Shown here in pieces: positions 25,049 to 33,692 of a stretch of DNA of 64,000 bases. Under the pieces are notes generated by a model. The model saw only the letters and a program-made list of their open reading frames with translations, had not been told where the DNA came from and did not search any database. Source of the stretch: Pseudoflavonifractor sp. (GTDB lineage Bacteria > Bacteroidota > Bacteroidia > Bacteroidales > Muribaculaceae); NCBI GenBank assembly GCA_023667145.1, contig JAMPAQ010000001.1, forward strand, positions 414,505 through 478,504, given 5' to 3'. A program made the position numbers and the translations under genes. The stretch's first letter is position 1, and every line of letters starts with the position of its first letter.

Positions 25049-26872
25049 ATGAACTACAGTTTCTTGGACTTTTTGACGCTCATCGGAGGCGTAGGACTCT
25101 TTCTCTATGGCATGAAGATCATGAGCGAGGGTCTGCAAAAAGCCGCCGGCGACCGTCTGCGCACTATTCTCTCAGCCATGACCCGCAACCGGTTCACCGG
25201 TATGCTCACAGGATTCTTCATCACTGCATTGATACAAAGCTCCTCGGCTTCCACGGTGATGGTGGTCAGCTTTGTAAATGCCGGACTCATGACCCTCGGC
25301 CAGTCAATGGCCGTCATCATGGGCGCCAACGTCGGCACGACGTTCACCGCGTGGATTATCACTCTCTTTGGCTTTAAGGTCAACATAGCCTCGTTTGCCA
25401 TCCCGGTCATCGGCATAGGCGTGCCGCTGCTTTTTGCCAAGAACAGTCGCTACAAATCTATCGGCGAGACCCTTATCGGCTTCGCTTTCCTATTCCTCGG
25501 ACTTGAGTATATCAACGGGGCCGTCCCCGACCTCAAGAGCAATCCCGAGGTGTTCGCGTTCCTCCAGGAATATACCTCGATGGGATTTGGCTCGATAGTC
25601 ATCTTCCTCATCGTCGGTCTCGTGCTGACGCTGATGATACAGGCATCGGCGGCGACGTTTGCCATCGTGCTCATCATGTGTAGCAAGGGATGGATAACGT
25701 TTGACATCGGCTGCGCACTCATCCTCGGCAGCAACATCGGCACCACCATCACCCCCCTGCTCGCCTCGCTCGGCGGCAACGTCGCGGCCAAGCGCACGGC
25801 CATGGGTCATCTGTTGTTCAACGTACTTGGCACGATATGGTGCCTGTGTGTCTTCTTCCCATTCGTGAGACTCGACTCGTGGATTACCGAACTGTGTGGC
25901 CAGGGGGACCCCAACGCCCTGTTCGGCTACCTCGACAACCTCCAGTCGACCCAGCCCGATGTATACAACTCCTACCTTGAGGGGACTCTTCCTGCGATGG
26001 ATCACGTCAACATGACGGTGGCGCGTATGCAGCTGAGCGTATCGTTCGGCCTGTCGATGTTCCACACTATCTTCAACCTCATCAACCTGTCGATAATGAT
26101 ATGGTTTACCGGCTTGTACGTCAAGATTGTAGAGTGGATTCTTCCCGCCAAGCACAAGGAGGACGAGGAGTTCCAGCTGCGCTACATCTCGGGCGGTCTG
26201 CTTAGTGCCTCGGAGCTTAACATAGCCCAGGCCGAAAAGGAGATCAAGGTCTATGCCGAACGCGTAGCCAAGATGATAACGATGGCCCGGACGCTCGTCC
26301 ACTCCAAGGAGCAGAGCGAGGACTTCAGCCAGCTGTACTCCCGGTTGCAGAAATATGAGGACATATCTGACCGCATGGAGCTTGAGATAGCCAACTACCT
26401 CAACCGCATCGCCGAGGGGCGCCTCTCCAATGAGGGTAAGCGCCGCATCACCACGATGCTCGCCATTGTCTCCGAGATTGAGAGCATAGCCGACTGCTGC
26501 CTCGGAGTCGGCAAGATACTCGTGCGCAAGACCGAGAGCGGCGCCCACTTCACCGACCTCCAGTATGGCGACATCGACAAGATGTTTGACCACGTCAGCG
26601 AGGCGATGAACAACATGCTCCTGCTGCTCGGCGAACCCGAGACCGCACGCGAGCCAGACATCATACGCTCCTACAACCTTGAGCGCGAAATCAACAACTA
26701 CCGCAACCAGCTCCGCACGGCCAACATCGAGAACATCAACTCCAAGCGATATGAGTATCAGAGTGGTATCTACTACATGGACATCGTCTCTGATCTTGAG
26801 AAGACCGGCGACTACATCATCAACGTCGTTGATGCCGTCAAGTCACAGCTGCGCGGCGTAATCCCGGCTTAG
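25049..26872 (+). CDS. Na+/phosphate cotransporter (NptA/YjbB type) with PhoU-like tail
   Basis: 607 residues. Two inverted Na/Pi-cotransporter repeats carry the signature QSSSAS at 63-68 and QASAATFAIV near 195. Both are followed by the NVGTT or NIGTT segments that shape the ion/phosphate site. About eight to nine membrane helices fill residues 1-375. The C-terminal 220 residues are helical, with the PhoU-like pattern around EKEIKVYAERVAKMI and MDIVSDLEKTGDYIINVVDA. The protein imports or exports phosphate with sodium across the inner membrane, and the PhoU-like tail may gate it or sense phosphate status. The response regulator gene starts 100 bases downstream under its own promoter. Confidence 0.92.
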   Translation: MNYSFLDFLTLIGGVGLFLYGMKIMSEGLQKAAGDRLRTILSAMTRNRFTGMLTGFFITALIQSSSASTVMVVSFVNAGLMTLGQSMAVIMGANVGTTFTAWIITLFGFKVNIASFAIPVIGIGVPLLFAKNSRYKSIGETLIGFAFLFLGLEYINGAVPDLKSNPEVFAFLQEYTSMGFGSIVIFLIVGLVLTLMIQASAATFAIVLIMCSKGWITFDIGCALILGSNIGTTITPLLASLGGNVAAKRTAMGHLLFNVLGTIWCLCVFFPFVRLDSWITELCGQGDPNALFGYLDNLQSTQPDVYNSYLEGTLPAMDHVNMTVARMQLSVSFGLSMFHTIFNLINLSIMIWFTGLYVKIVEWILPAKHKEDEEFQLRYISGGLLSASELNIAQAEKEIKVYAERVAKMITMARTLVHSKEQSEDFSQLYSRLQKYEDISDRMELEIANYLNRIAEGRLSNEGKRRITTMLAIVSEIESIADCCLGVGKILVRKTESGAHFTDLQYGDIDKMFDHVSEAMNNMLLLLGEPETAREPDIIRSYNLEREINNYRNQLRTANIENINSKRYEYQSGIYYMDIVSDLEKTGDYIINVVDAVKSQLRGVIPA

Positions 26873-26913
26873 GAATCTTAGTGAACTTTTTTGCTACAAT
26901 CTTGTTACCAATG

Positions 26914-26944
26914 TTTGGAAAGGTGAACCCATCTTGTATCTTTG
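26914..26944 (+). promoter_or_regulatory. Consensus promoter of the response regulator gene
   Basis: TTTG (26914-26917), a 19-base spacer and TATCTTTG (26937-26944) match the Bacteroidota housekeeping promoter at both elements. The start codon lies 28 bases downstream. Confidence 0.85.
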
Positions 26945-26972
26945 TGGTAAAACGAACTAAACAGAACTCCTA

Positions 26973-27704
26973 ATGGGCGACGGGAAACTAAAAATACTGG
27001 TCGTCGATGATGAAGAAATAATCTGCGAGTTGTTGCAGTACAATCTGGAGCTTCAAGGATATCACGTAGACGTATGCTACGACACCAAGGAAGCCCTGCA
27101 CCGCGACTTGACCACCTACTCTCTCTTTATCCTCGACGTGATGATGGGAGAGGTCTCGGGATTCAAGCTCGCGCATCTGCTCAAGCAGAACCCCGACACG
27201 TCAGGCATACCTGTCATATTCTGCACCGCATGCGACACCGAGGACGACATAGTCGACGGTTTCAACATCGGTGCCGACGACTACGTCCTCAAGCCATTCT
27301 CCATCCGCGAGATGGTGGCAAGGGTCAGGTCGGTCCTCCGGCGTCACAATCTCGTCACTGACCTCCCGCCGATGCGCGGAAAAGCCGATATCAGCGCTCG
27401 TAAGGAGGAGGCTCCACAGCCAGCCAAGGGTCTGTACCATAACACTGTGGCCAACATCATCACAATCGACGGACAGCCGCTCCATCTCACCCGCACGGAG
27501 TATGATATCCTTGCATTCTTCCTCAAAAACCGCAACCGTCTGTTCACGCGTCAGGAGATATTCCACCACGTGTGGCCCGAGCAGGTCGTCGTGTCAGAGC
27601 GCACCATCGATGTCAACATCTCGCGCATACGCAAGAAGCTCGGCCCCTACGCGGCCCGGCTGGTCAACCGCTCGGGATTCGGCTACGGATTCATGGACGA
27701 GTGA
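26973..27704 (+). CDS. OmpR/PhoB-family response regulator without an adjacent kinase
   Basis: 243 residues. The receiver domain has the acidic pair in VVDDEE (11-15), phospho-acceptor D55 in [10 protein letters not shown], and K107 in YVLKPFS. The C-terminal winged helix includes [25 protein letters not shown] and the recognition-helix region [18 protein letters not shown]. It resembles RprY-like regulators of Bacteroidota. No histidine kinase gene is found anywhere in this window, so the partner must be elsewhere. Position after a phosphate cotransporter hints at phosphate control, but no binding site supports that. The stop overlaps the rnhB start (TGATG), so rnhB is translationally coupled. 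Confidence 0.92.
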   Translation: MGDGKLKILVVDDEEIICELLQYNLELQGYHVDVCYDTKEALHRDLTTYSLFILDVMMGEVSGFKLAHLLKQNPDTSGIPVIFCTACDTEDDIVDGFNIGADDYVLKPFSIREMVARVRSVLRRHNLVTDLPPMRGKADISARKEEAPQPAKGLYHNTVANIITIDGQPLHLTRTEYDILAFFLKNRNRLFTRQEIFHHVWPEQVVVSERTIDVNISRIRKKLGPYAARLVNRSGFGYGFMDE

Positions 27705-28300
27705 TGCTTCCCACATGCTACATATCCTCACGGCTTGAGGCCGGATGCGACGAGGCCGGGCGCGGATGCCTCGCCGGCGATGTCTATGCCGCCGCCGTGA
27801 TACTCCCCGACGACTACCACCATCCGCTACTCAACGACTCCAAGCAACTGACCGAGCGGCGGCGCGAGTCACTGCGTCCCGTCATCGAACGAGATGCCGT
27901 GGCATGGGCTGTGGGTGTCGTCACCGCCGCCGAGATTGACCGCATCAACATACTCCGGGCAAGCATCCTCGCGATGCACCGCGCTCTCGACGCGCTGACG
28001 GTGAGACCCGGAGCCGTGATTGTCGATGGTAACCGCTTCACCCCCTACGGTTCCCTACCGTGGACCACGTTTGTCAAGGGCGACGGACGGTTTGCCAACA
28101 TCGCCGCCGCGAGCATCCTTGCCAAGACCCACCGCGACGAGGCCATGAGGGTGCTTCACAAGCAGTATCCCCAATACGGCTGGGACATCAACAAGGGCTA
28201 CCCTACCCGCGCCCACCGCGAGGCCATAGCACGCTACGGCACCACTCCCCACCACCGCATGTCGTTCCGTCTGCTCGACACGCAGCTCACCCTGTTTTAG
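27704..28300 (+). CDS. rnhB: Ribonuclease HII
   Basis: 198 residues from ATG 27704, which overlaps the regulator stop by one base. Cuts the RNA strand of RNA-DNA hybrids and removes single ribonucleotides from DNA. The catalytic acids are in [15 protein letters not shown] (the conserved D-E pair), VIVDGNRF (third Asp) and the later KTHRDEAM segment (fourth Asp). The GRG motif that senses the RNA-DNA junction is present. The open frame extends upstream into the regulator gene, but that part is a shadow of the regulator sequence. Confidence 0.95.
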   Translation: MLPTCYISSRLEAGCDEAGRGCLAGDVYAAAVILPDDYHHPLLNDSKQLTERRRESLRPVIERDAVAWAVGVVTAAEIDRINILRASILAMHRALDALTVRPGAVIVDGNRFTPYGSLPWTTFVKGDGRFANIAAASILAKTHRDEAMRVLHKQYPQYGWDINKGYPTRAHREAIARYGTTPHHRMSFRLLDTQLTLF

Positions 28301-28394
28301 AGCCAGTTGCGTCCCCCTCCTACCCCTTTGACGCGCGTTGCCATCCCGGCTATACACTACTGACTCAGGCCAATCCCCACGCCGTTGAATATTA

Positions 28395-28426
28395 TTTGTA
28401 TATGTCGGGATTATATGATATTTTTG
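28395..28426 (+). promoter_or_regulatory. Promoter of the first WGDG/LRR gene
   Basis: TTTG (28395-28398), a 20-base spacer and TATTTTTG (28419-28426) match the consensus. The start codon lies 29 bases downstream. Confidence 0.8.
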
Positions 28427-28455
28427 CGGGACAACTATAAACAACTTGTATAATT

Positions 28456-29808
28456 ATGAGAAAAATCTTTACCTCATTGATGCTGTGCCAACTGCTTATA
28501 CCGATGACAGCATCGGCTGATACGGCACAGAAGATCATGTCGTGGACTGTAGACCCCGATGGCACCGGCTACACGGAGGTCTCCCTCGGATCATCCAACG
28601 TCAGCGGACAGATGGTGACCGTCGATTGGGGTGACGGCGTGGAGAGCGCACAGGTACGCGTCCCCTACCACAATAACGAGAATGCTTTTGTGACACTGCG
28701 TGAGCGTCCACGTGGCACTACCATCACCGTCTACGGCGACCCCACTACCATCTACGAGGTCGACGGGTCATTCTCCACCGGCAATGTCAAGACCAAGACC
28801 GTCGATGTGTCGGCTCTCACCAACGTCTACCGCATGGACTTCAGCTCCAACGACCTGACCACCATCGACCTCACCAATAACAAGGAGCTGTGGAAGTTTG
28901 GCGCCAACAGCTGCAACCTGACCACCGTCAAGCTCGACAATCCCAAGCTGGAGCGTCTTGAGCTCGACAACACGCTCACCTCAGGCAACAACCACGTGAC
29001 AAGACTCGACTTCACCAAGACCCCGGCACTCAAGGTGTTCAAGGCCAACTACAACCTCATCACCGAGATTGACTTCTCATCCCTCAAGAACCTTGAGCAG
29101 ATATACATGGTGGGCAACGAGCTGACCACCCTTGACCTTACAGGACTCGACAAGCTCAACTACATCACCGTCAACGCCAACAAGCTGACCACTCTCGACG
29201 CGTCGATGATGGTCAATACCTCCTACACGCGCATATTCGCGATGAACAATGGCCTCACCTCCATCAAGGTCCCCGATGCCATCGGGGCCTGCAACGTCAA
29301 CGGCAACAAGCTGACGTTCGCCACCCTCCCCGTCATCAGCGGTACGCTGACCTACAACACTCAGGACCCCATGGCAGCTACATTTGCCGATGGCAAGGTC
29401 GACCTGTCGTCACAGCTCACCATCGACGGCAAAACCACAGCCTACACATGGAAGACCGGCGACGCAGTCCTCACCGAGGGTGTCGACTACGAGGCCAAGG
29501 ACGGCGTGTTTACATTCCTTGACAACTTCAACGGTGTTGTTTGCTCGATGACAAACGAGACATTCCCCAAACTGACCCTCACCACCGAACCCCTCGCCGT
29601 CTTCAGCAGCGGCATTGAGGTTGTCAGCGCCGCCGGCGTGTCAGTCAAGGCCATAGCCGGAGCCATCGTCATCGAGGGCGACTTCACCGCCGCCACCATC
29701 ACTGACATGGCCGGACACACTGTCGCAGCCGAGGCTGTCACCCCCATGACCCCCGGCCTGTACATCGTCACAGTCGATGGCATCTCTCACAAGGTCGCCG
29801 TCAAATAA
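28456..29808 (+). CDS. Secreted WGDG/leucine-rich-repeat protein, single-module form
   Basis: 450 residues. A signal peptide of about 21 residues (MRKIFTSLMLCQLLIPMTAS-A) is followed by a beta domain with VTVDWGDGVES near 54-64 and TTITVYGDPTTIYEVD. A leucine-rich-repeat array then begins at LTNVYRMDFSSNDLTTIDLT and runs to about residue 285. A shared linker (KVDLSSQLTIDGKTTAYTWK, then SMTNETFPKLTL) leads to a C-terminal tail, TITDMAGHTVAAEAVTPM then GLYIVTVDGISHKVAVK. The tail has the Gly-x-Tyr and terminal Lys-Val pattern of type A T9SS sorting domains. The protein is probably cell-surface or secreted; its ligand is unknown. It is a paralogue of the next gene. Confidence 0.8.
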   Translation: MRKIFTSLMLCQLLIPMTASADTAQKIMSWTVDPDGTGYTEVSLGSSNVSGQMVTVDWGDGVESAQVRVPYHNNENAFVTLRERPRGTTITVYGDPTTIYEVDGSFSTGNVKTKTVDVSALTNVYRMDFSSNDLTTIDLTNNKELWKFGANSCNLTTVKLDNPKLERLELDNTLTSGNNHVTRLDFTKTPALKVFKANYNLITEIDFSSLKNLEQIYMVGNELTTLDLTGLDKLNYITVNANKLTTLDASMMVNTSYTRIFAMNNGLTSIKVPDAIGACNVNGNKLTFATLPVISGTLTYNTQDPMAATFADGKVDLSSQLTIDGKTTAYTWKTGDAVLTEGVDYEAKDGVFTFLDNFNGVVCSMTNETFPKLTLTTEPLAVFSSGIEVVSAAGVSVKAIAGAIVIEGDFTAATITDMAGHTVAAEAVTPMTPGLYIVTVDGISHKVAVK

Positions 29809-29844
29809 CCCCCGCGTCCATTCCATCCCACATTACAACCATCC

Positions 29845-29884
29845 CAACCCGGAGCCGCGCCATCACTGGCGCAGTCCCGGGTTG
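29845..29884 (+). terminator. Two-part hairpin terminator after the first LRR gene
   Basis: CAACCCGG (29845-29852) pairs with CCGGGTTG (29877-29884), and inside it GCGCCA (29857-29862) pairs with TGGCGC (29867-29872). It lies 37 bases after the stop codon. The following bases are only moderately T-rich. Confidence 0.65.
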
Positions 29885-30192
29885 CTTCATTCCAACCACT
29901 CCGTTTGACCAACACCCAGTATGCCATATTCTCAACGATAGAAAATTCTCGAACTGTAACTATTCCGCAACTCAATGCAATGCTAAAATGTAGGGACGTT
30001 CCATGGAACGTCCGTAGACAACCGACAACAAACAATAATCAGGGTAGGGGCTGAACTGCAAGCTATCTGACAGTCCTCCCTACTATGGGTAGGAGATAAG
30101 ACCTCGGATGTCCGATGGAATGTTGCATCTGTATAGGTGTGGAGACTATGAAGATGACCAAAATTTTTCTTTTTTCGATTTTATCGTGGATT
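29885..30192. other. Non-coding interval between the two LRR genes
   Basis: No gene is seen. The interval holds the REP-like palindrome at 29994-30013 and, further right, GTAGGGG (30045-30051) and CCTCCCTAC segments near 30076-30090 that could form imperfect stems. It becomes AT-rich toward the promoter at 30193. Confidence 0.5.
29994..30013 (+). repeat. REP-like intergenic palindrome, copy 2
   Basis: GGACGTTCCATGGAACGTCC is a perfect 20-bp palindrome, preceded by TGTAG and followed by GTAGA. It shares the frame TGTAGGG, CCATGG centre and CC end with the palindrome at 24844-24868, which lies in the opposite orientation. This suggests a dispersed palindromic repeat family. Confidence 0.7.
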
Positions 30193-30225
30193 TTTGTCAT
30201 TTTTCAAATAATTATAATATCTTTG
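30193..30225 (+). promoter_or_regulatory. Promoter of the second WGDG/LRR gene
   Basis: TTTG (30193-30196), a 21-base spacer and TATCTTTG (30218-30225). The start codon lies 100 bases downstream, so the mRNA has an unusually long leader for this window. No known riboswitch pattern is seen in it. Confidence 0.75.
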
Positions 30226-30325
30226 CGAAAATGACATTTTGCATTCTGGTGTCATCATGTGAATGTTGCACCGCGATGCGGCCACAAACACAGCAATACG
30301 ATTAATCATCATATTTCAAATCATT

Positions 30326-32836
30326 ATGAGAAAGTCTTTTACCTATTCATTACTTGCAGCGGCACTGTTAGTCCCTGCAACGATGTCGGCTGACAACGTC
30401 AAGATGCTGACATTCACCGTCCCCGAGGAAGCAATCGGGCAAGAAAAATCGTTCCAGATCTCCGCTACTGACGGACAGTCGGTTCAGGTAGACTGGGGTG
30501 ATGGCACACTGTCAGATCCCGTTGCCCTTGCCGATTACGATGCCGCCGGATGGGTGTTCACCACCGTCTCAGGCAAAATCACCGGCACAACCATCACCGT
30601 CTGGGGTGCCGATCCCGCCGCCATCAACTACATCGACCTGTCATACAACAGCGCCGAGTCAGAGCTTACCAAGCTGACAGCTACCAACCTCAACAAGCTA
30701 ACAGGCGTTAAGGATATAGCCGTAGGCAGCAACAACCTCACAAAACTCAACCTTGCAAAGAATGCAGCTGTGACCACCGTCTCAGCCGCAAACAACCAGC
30801 TTGAGGAGCTGACCCTCCCCGAGGGTGGCGCCGACAGCAAGCTGACCTCGCTCACCGTCAACAACACCTTGGCTTCTGACGGTACGATTATCGGTAACAA
30901 CCAGGTGCTTGCCACCGACTTCTCGGCCGCGCCCAACCTCAAGACCCTCAACGTGTCTTACAACAGCGCCGACAACCTCGGTTGGTTTGACACATTCTCT
31001 ATCGAGGCCAACGCCGATATTACGACACTCAACATCACAGGCTGCGGTCTCGATGAGTCATACTTCGACTTCACCAAGCACCCCAAGCTCAAGACACTCA
31101 ACGCCAACTTCAACAGCTTCACCACTGCCGACCTTACACCGCTGGCCAACAAGGCATACGTCTACATGACCGACAACAAGCTGACCTCGATAAAGGTAAA
31201 TAACAATATTGGCCGTCTCCAGATCAAGAACAACTACTTCACGTTCACCACTCTCCCCGTGGTGACACTGACTGGCGCAAACTTCGTCTATGCTCCCCAG
31301 CAGGACATCCCCGTTGCCTATGGCAAGGGTGGCGTGGTAAACCTCTCGTCACAGCTCACCGCCGCTGACAAGACTACCACCTACACGTGGAAAGAGGGCG
31401 AGACCACTCTCGCCGAGGGTACCGCCTACACCGCCGACAATGGCGTGTTCACTTTCAGCGCCCCGCTCAACAAGGCTGTCTGCGAGATGACCAACGAGGC
31501 ATTCCCCAGCCTGACACTTCTCTCCACCCCCGTGTCATCACCCGAGAACCTCAACGCCGTGGCTACATTCACCGTCACCTATGACGCTGCCAATGAGCTG
31601 CCCGTACATATCGAGGTATTCTCTCTCCTTGAGGAGGGGTCGACAGTATCTGTCGGTGCCGGCGACGGCTCTGTGACTGCTCCGCAGACTGCCCCCAACG
31701 GCGGATGGGACGGCGCAGTGTTTGACGTGATTCCCGCCGGTGAGACCATCACCCTCTATGGTGACGATGACCTCAGCCAGCTTGCCGTGTCATGTAACTC
31801 TGACCGCTATCCTGTGGACGCTGTCAATGTCTCCAAGCTCACCAAACTTGAGCGCCTCACACTCTCCAACAACAACATCGCCACCATCGACCTCTCTGCC
31901 AACAAGGCTCTCCAGATGTTGTCGATGCCGAGCAACAAACTTGGCGCTCTCAACCTCGACCTCCCCGAGCTGACATCTCTCACTCTCAACAACTACGCCA
32001 CCTCGGGCGAGAACCACCTTCAGGGTTCCGACTTCTCAAAGTGTGTGTTGCTCAGCTCAATCAACCTCAACTATACCGGTCTTACCGAGATTGACCTCGC
32101 AGCGATGCCCGCTCTCCGCTCGGCCTACCTCATGGGCAACGAGCTTACCGCAGTCACCCTGCCTCAGAACGAGACATTCAACTACCTCTCTGTCAACTCC
32201 AACAAGCTCACCGCTCTTGACGCATCGGTTTGCGTCCCCGGCATCTCTATATACGCCAACGACAACAACCTTGAGGAAATCAAAGTACCCGCTGAATACA
32301 CCGGTTCACTCAGCATCAAGAACAACAAGCTGACATTCGCCACCATCCCGATGACCACCGGCTACACATTCGATTACGCTCCCCAGCAGGATATGGACGT
32401 TACCCCGAGTGACGGTAAGGTAGACCTCTCTGACCAATACATGGTAGGCGATGCCACAACCGAGTACAAGTGGACTGCAGCCGGCACAGACCTCGTCGAG
32501 GGTGCCGACTACACTGCCGAGGGAGGTATCTTCACATTCCTCAACAGCTACAATGATGCTGTCTGCTCGATGACCAACAGCACACTCCCCGACCTTACGC
32601 TCGCCACTCTCCCGATGACAATCGTCAAGACCGGCGTTGAGGCCATCGACGCTGCCGACGCTGCCGCTGAGGTATCGGCCATCGCAGGTGCTATCGTCAT
32701 CACCGGCGACTTCACCGCTGCCACCATCACCGACATGGCAGGCCGCACAATCGCCGCCAAGGCCGTTACCCCCGTTGAGGGTGGCATCTACGTAGTAGTT
32801 GTCGATGGCAAGGCCCACAAGGTAGCTGTAAAGTAA
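30326..32836 (+). CDS. Secreted WGDG/leucine-rich-repeat protein, double-module form
   Basis: 836 residues from ATG 30326 (MRKSFTYSLLAAALLVPATM), which gives a clean signal peptide; a longer frame from 30263 has none. Module 1 starts with VQVDWGDGTLS (53-63) and TTITVWGADPAAINYID, then an LRR array and the linker VNLSSQLTAADKTTTYTWK. Module 2 begins near residue 428 with a degenerate copy, VSVGAGDGSVTAP and ETITLYGDDD, followed by its own LRR array and linker (KVDLSDQYMVGDATTEYKW). The C-terminal tail, AIAGAIVITGDFTAATITD, is almost identical to that of the preceding gene. The protein is an internal duplication of its neighbour and is probably surface-exposed. Function is unknown. Confidence 0.8.
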   Translation: MRKSFTYSLLAAALLVPATMSADNVKMLTFTVPEEAIGQEKSFQISATDGQSVQVDWGDGTLSDPVALADYDAAGWVFTTVSGKITGTTITVWGADPAAINYIDLSYNSAESELTKLTATNLNKLTGVKDIAVGSNNLTKLNLAKNAAVTTVSAANNQLEELTLPEGGADSKLTSLTVNNTLASDGTIIGNNQVLATDFSAAPNLKTLNVSYNSADNLGWFDTFSIEANADITTLNITGCGLDESYFDFTKHPKLKTLNANFNSFTTADLTPLANKAYVYMTDNKLTSIKVNNNIGRLQIKNNYFTFTTLPVVTLTGANFVYAPQQDIPVAYGKGGVVNLSSQLTAADKTTTYTWKEGETTLAEGTAYTADNGVFTFSAPLNKAVCEMTNEAFPSLTLLSTPVSSPENLNAVATFTVTYDAANELPVHIEVFSLLEEGSTVSVGAGDGSVTAPQTAPNGGWDGAVFDVIPAGETITLYGDDDLSQLAVSCNSDRYPVDAVNVSKLTKLERLTLSNNNIATIDLSANKALQMLSMPSNKLGALNLDLPELTSLTLNNYATSGENHLQGSDFSKCVLLSSINLNYTGLTEIDLAAMPALRSAYLMGNELTAVTLPQNETFNYLSVNSNKLTALDASVCVPGISIYANDNNLEEIKVPAEYTGSLSIKNNKLTFATIPMTTGYTFDYAPQQDMDVTPSDGKVDLSDQYMVGDATTEYKWTAAGTDLVEGADYTAEGGIFTFLNSYNDAVCSMTNSTLPDLTLATLPMTIVKTGVEAIDAADAAAEVSAIAGAIVITGDFTAATITDMAGRTIAAKAVTPVEGGIYVVVVDGKAHKVAVK

Positions 32837-32868
32837 CATCCGACCCTATAGCAACCCGATAAACCCCG

Positions 32869-32897
32869 GCGGGGCGCTCCACAATGGAGCGCCCCGC
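32869..32897 (+). terminator. Strong hairpin terminator after the second LRR gene
   Basis: GCGGGGCGCTCC (32869-32880), loop ACAAT and GGAGCGCCCCGC (32886-32897) form a perfect 12-bp GC-rich stem followed by TTTGCTT. It lies 33 bases after the stop codon. Confidence 0.85.
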
Positions 32898-33001
32898 TTT
32901 GCTTCCACACATGCCACTCGGCCACCTCGTACTACAAGACCGTGACTCCGTGCTACGACAAGGACCCGACACGTGAAATTCGCCACAAAATCTGATGTCA
33001 T

Positions 33002-33033
33002 ATTGTATTTGACCGTGACAATCGCTATCTTTG
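33002..33033 (+). promoter_or_regulatory. Promoter of the DUF4254-GT9 unit
   Basis: ATTG (33002-33005), a 20-base spacer and TATCTTTG (33026-33033). The start codon of the DUF4254 gene follows 42 bases later. Confidence 0.7.
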
Positions 33034-33075
33034 TGAGTTATAATTGACTTGTTAACCATAAGCCGACTTACGATT

Positions 33076-33681
33076 ATGAGATTTGCCGACCAATGCTATA
33101 AGATATTCAACGAGTCTACACTGCATTACCACGAGCACGACGATGTCGATGCCATTCCCGTCAACCCCTACAGCGAGGGGACGGTGGAGCATACACTGTT
33201 TGCCAAAAACTGGATTGACGCAGTTCAGTGGCATCTTGAGGACATAATACGTGACCCCGAGATTGACCCCGTCGCCGCTCTCGCGATCAAGCGCCGCATC
33301 GACCAATCCAATCAGGACCGCACCGACATGGTCGAGGAACTCGACACATATTTTCGCGAGATGTACAAGGATGTAAAGCCGCGTGAGGATGCGACTATCA
33401 ACACCGAGAGTCCCGCGTGGGCACTCGACCGCCTGTCGATACTCGCCCTCAAGATATATCACATGGAACAGGAGGTGGCACGCGAGGACGCGTCGCCGGC
33501 CCACACAGCCAAGTGCCGCGCCAAGCTCGATGTGCTGCTTGAGCAACGCAAGGATCTCACCGAAGCCATCGGCCAACTGTTCGATGACATCGCAGAAGGC
33601 CGCAAATACATGAAGGTCTACCGCCAGATGAAGATGTACAACGACCCCGAGACCAACCCCGTGCTATACGGACAGAAATAA
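33076..33681 (+). CDS. DUF4254 family protein
   Basis: 201 residues from ATG 33076. All-helical, highly charged soluble protein with the family pattern FADQCYKIFNESTLHYHEHD, NPYSEGTVEHTLFAKNWID and WHLEDIIRDPEIDP, ending in YRQMKMYNDPETNPVLYG. DUF4254 has no assigned reaction. It is commonly found next to a GT9 heptosyltransferase-like gene in Bacteroidota, as here (11-base gap), so a link to lipopolysaccharide assembly is inferred. A longer start at 33049 runs back toward the promoter and adds no conserved sequence. Confidence 0.88.
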   Translation: MRFADQCYKIFNESTLHYHEHDDVDAIPVNPYSEGTVEHTLFAKNWIDAVQWHLEDIIRDPEIDPVAALAIKRRIDQSNQDRTDMVEELDTYFREMYKDVKPREDATINTESPAWALDRLSILALKIYHMEQEVAREDASPAHTAKCRAKLDVLLEQRKDLTEAIGQLFDDIAEGRKYMKVYRQMKMYNDPETNPVLYGQK

Positions 33682-33692
33682 CGATTGACTGC

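Noticed and set aside
25490-26593. Long open frame on the minus strand opposite the Na/Pi cotransporter
   Set aside because: The plus strand encodes conserved QSSSA and PhoU-like motifs; the antisense frame is a composition shadow.
32970-32978. CACGTGAAA as a second parS site
   Set aside because: Only the right half matches; the left half lacks the TGTT arm and is not palindromic.
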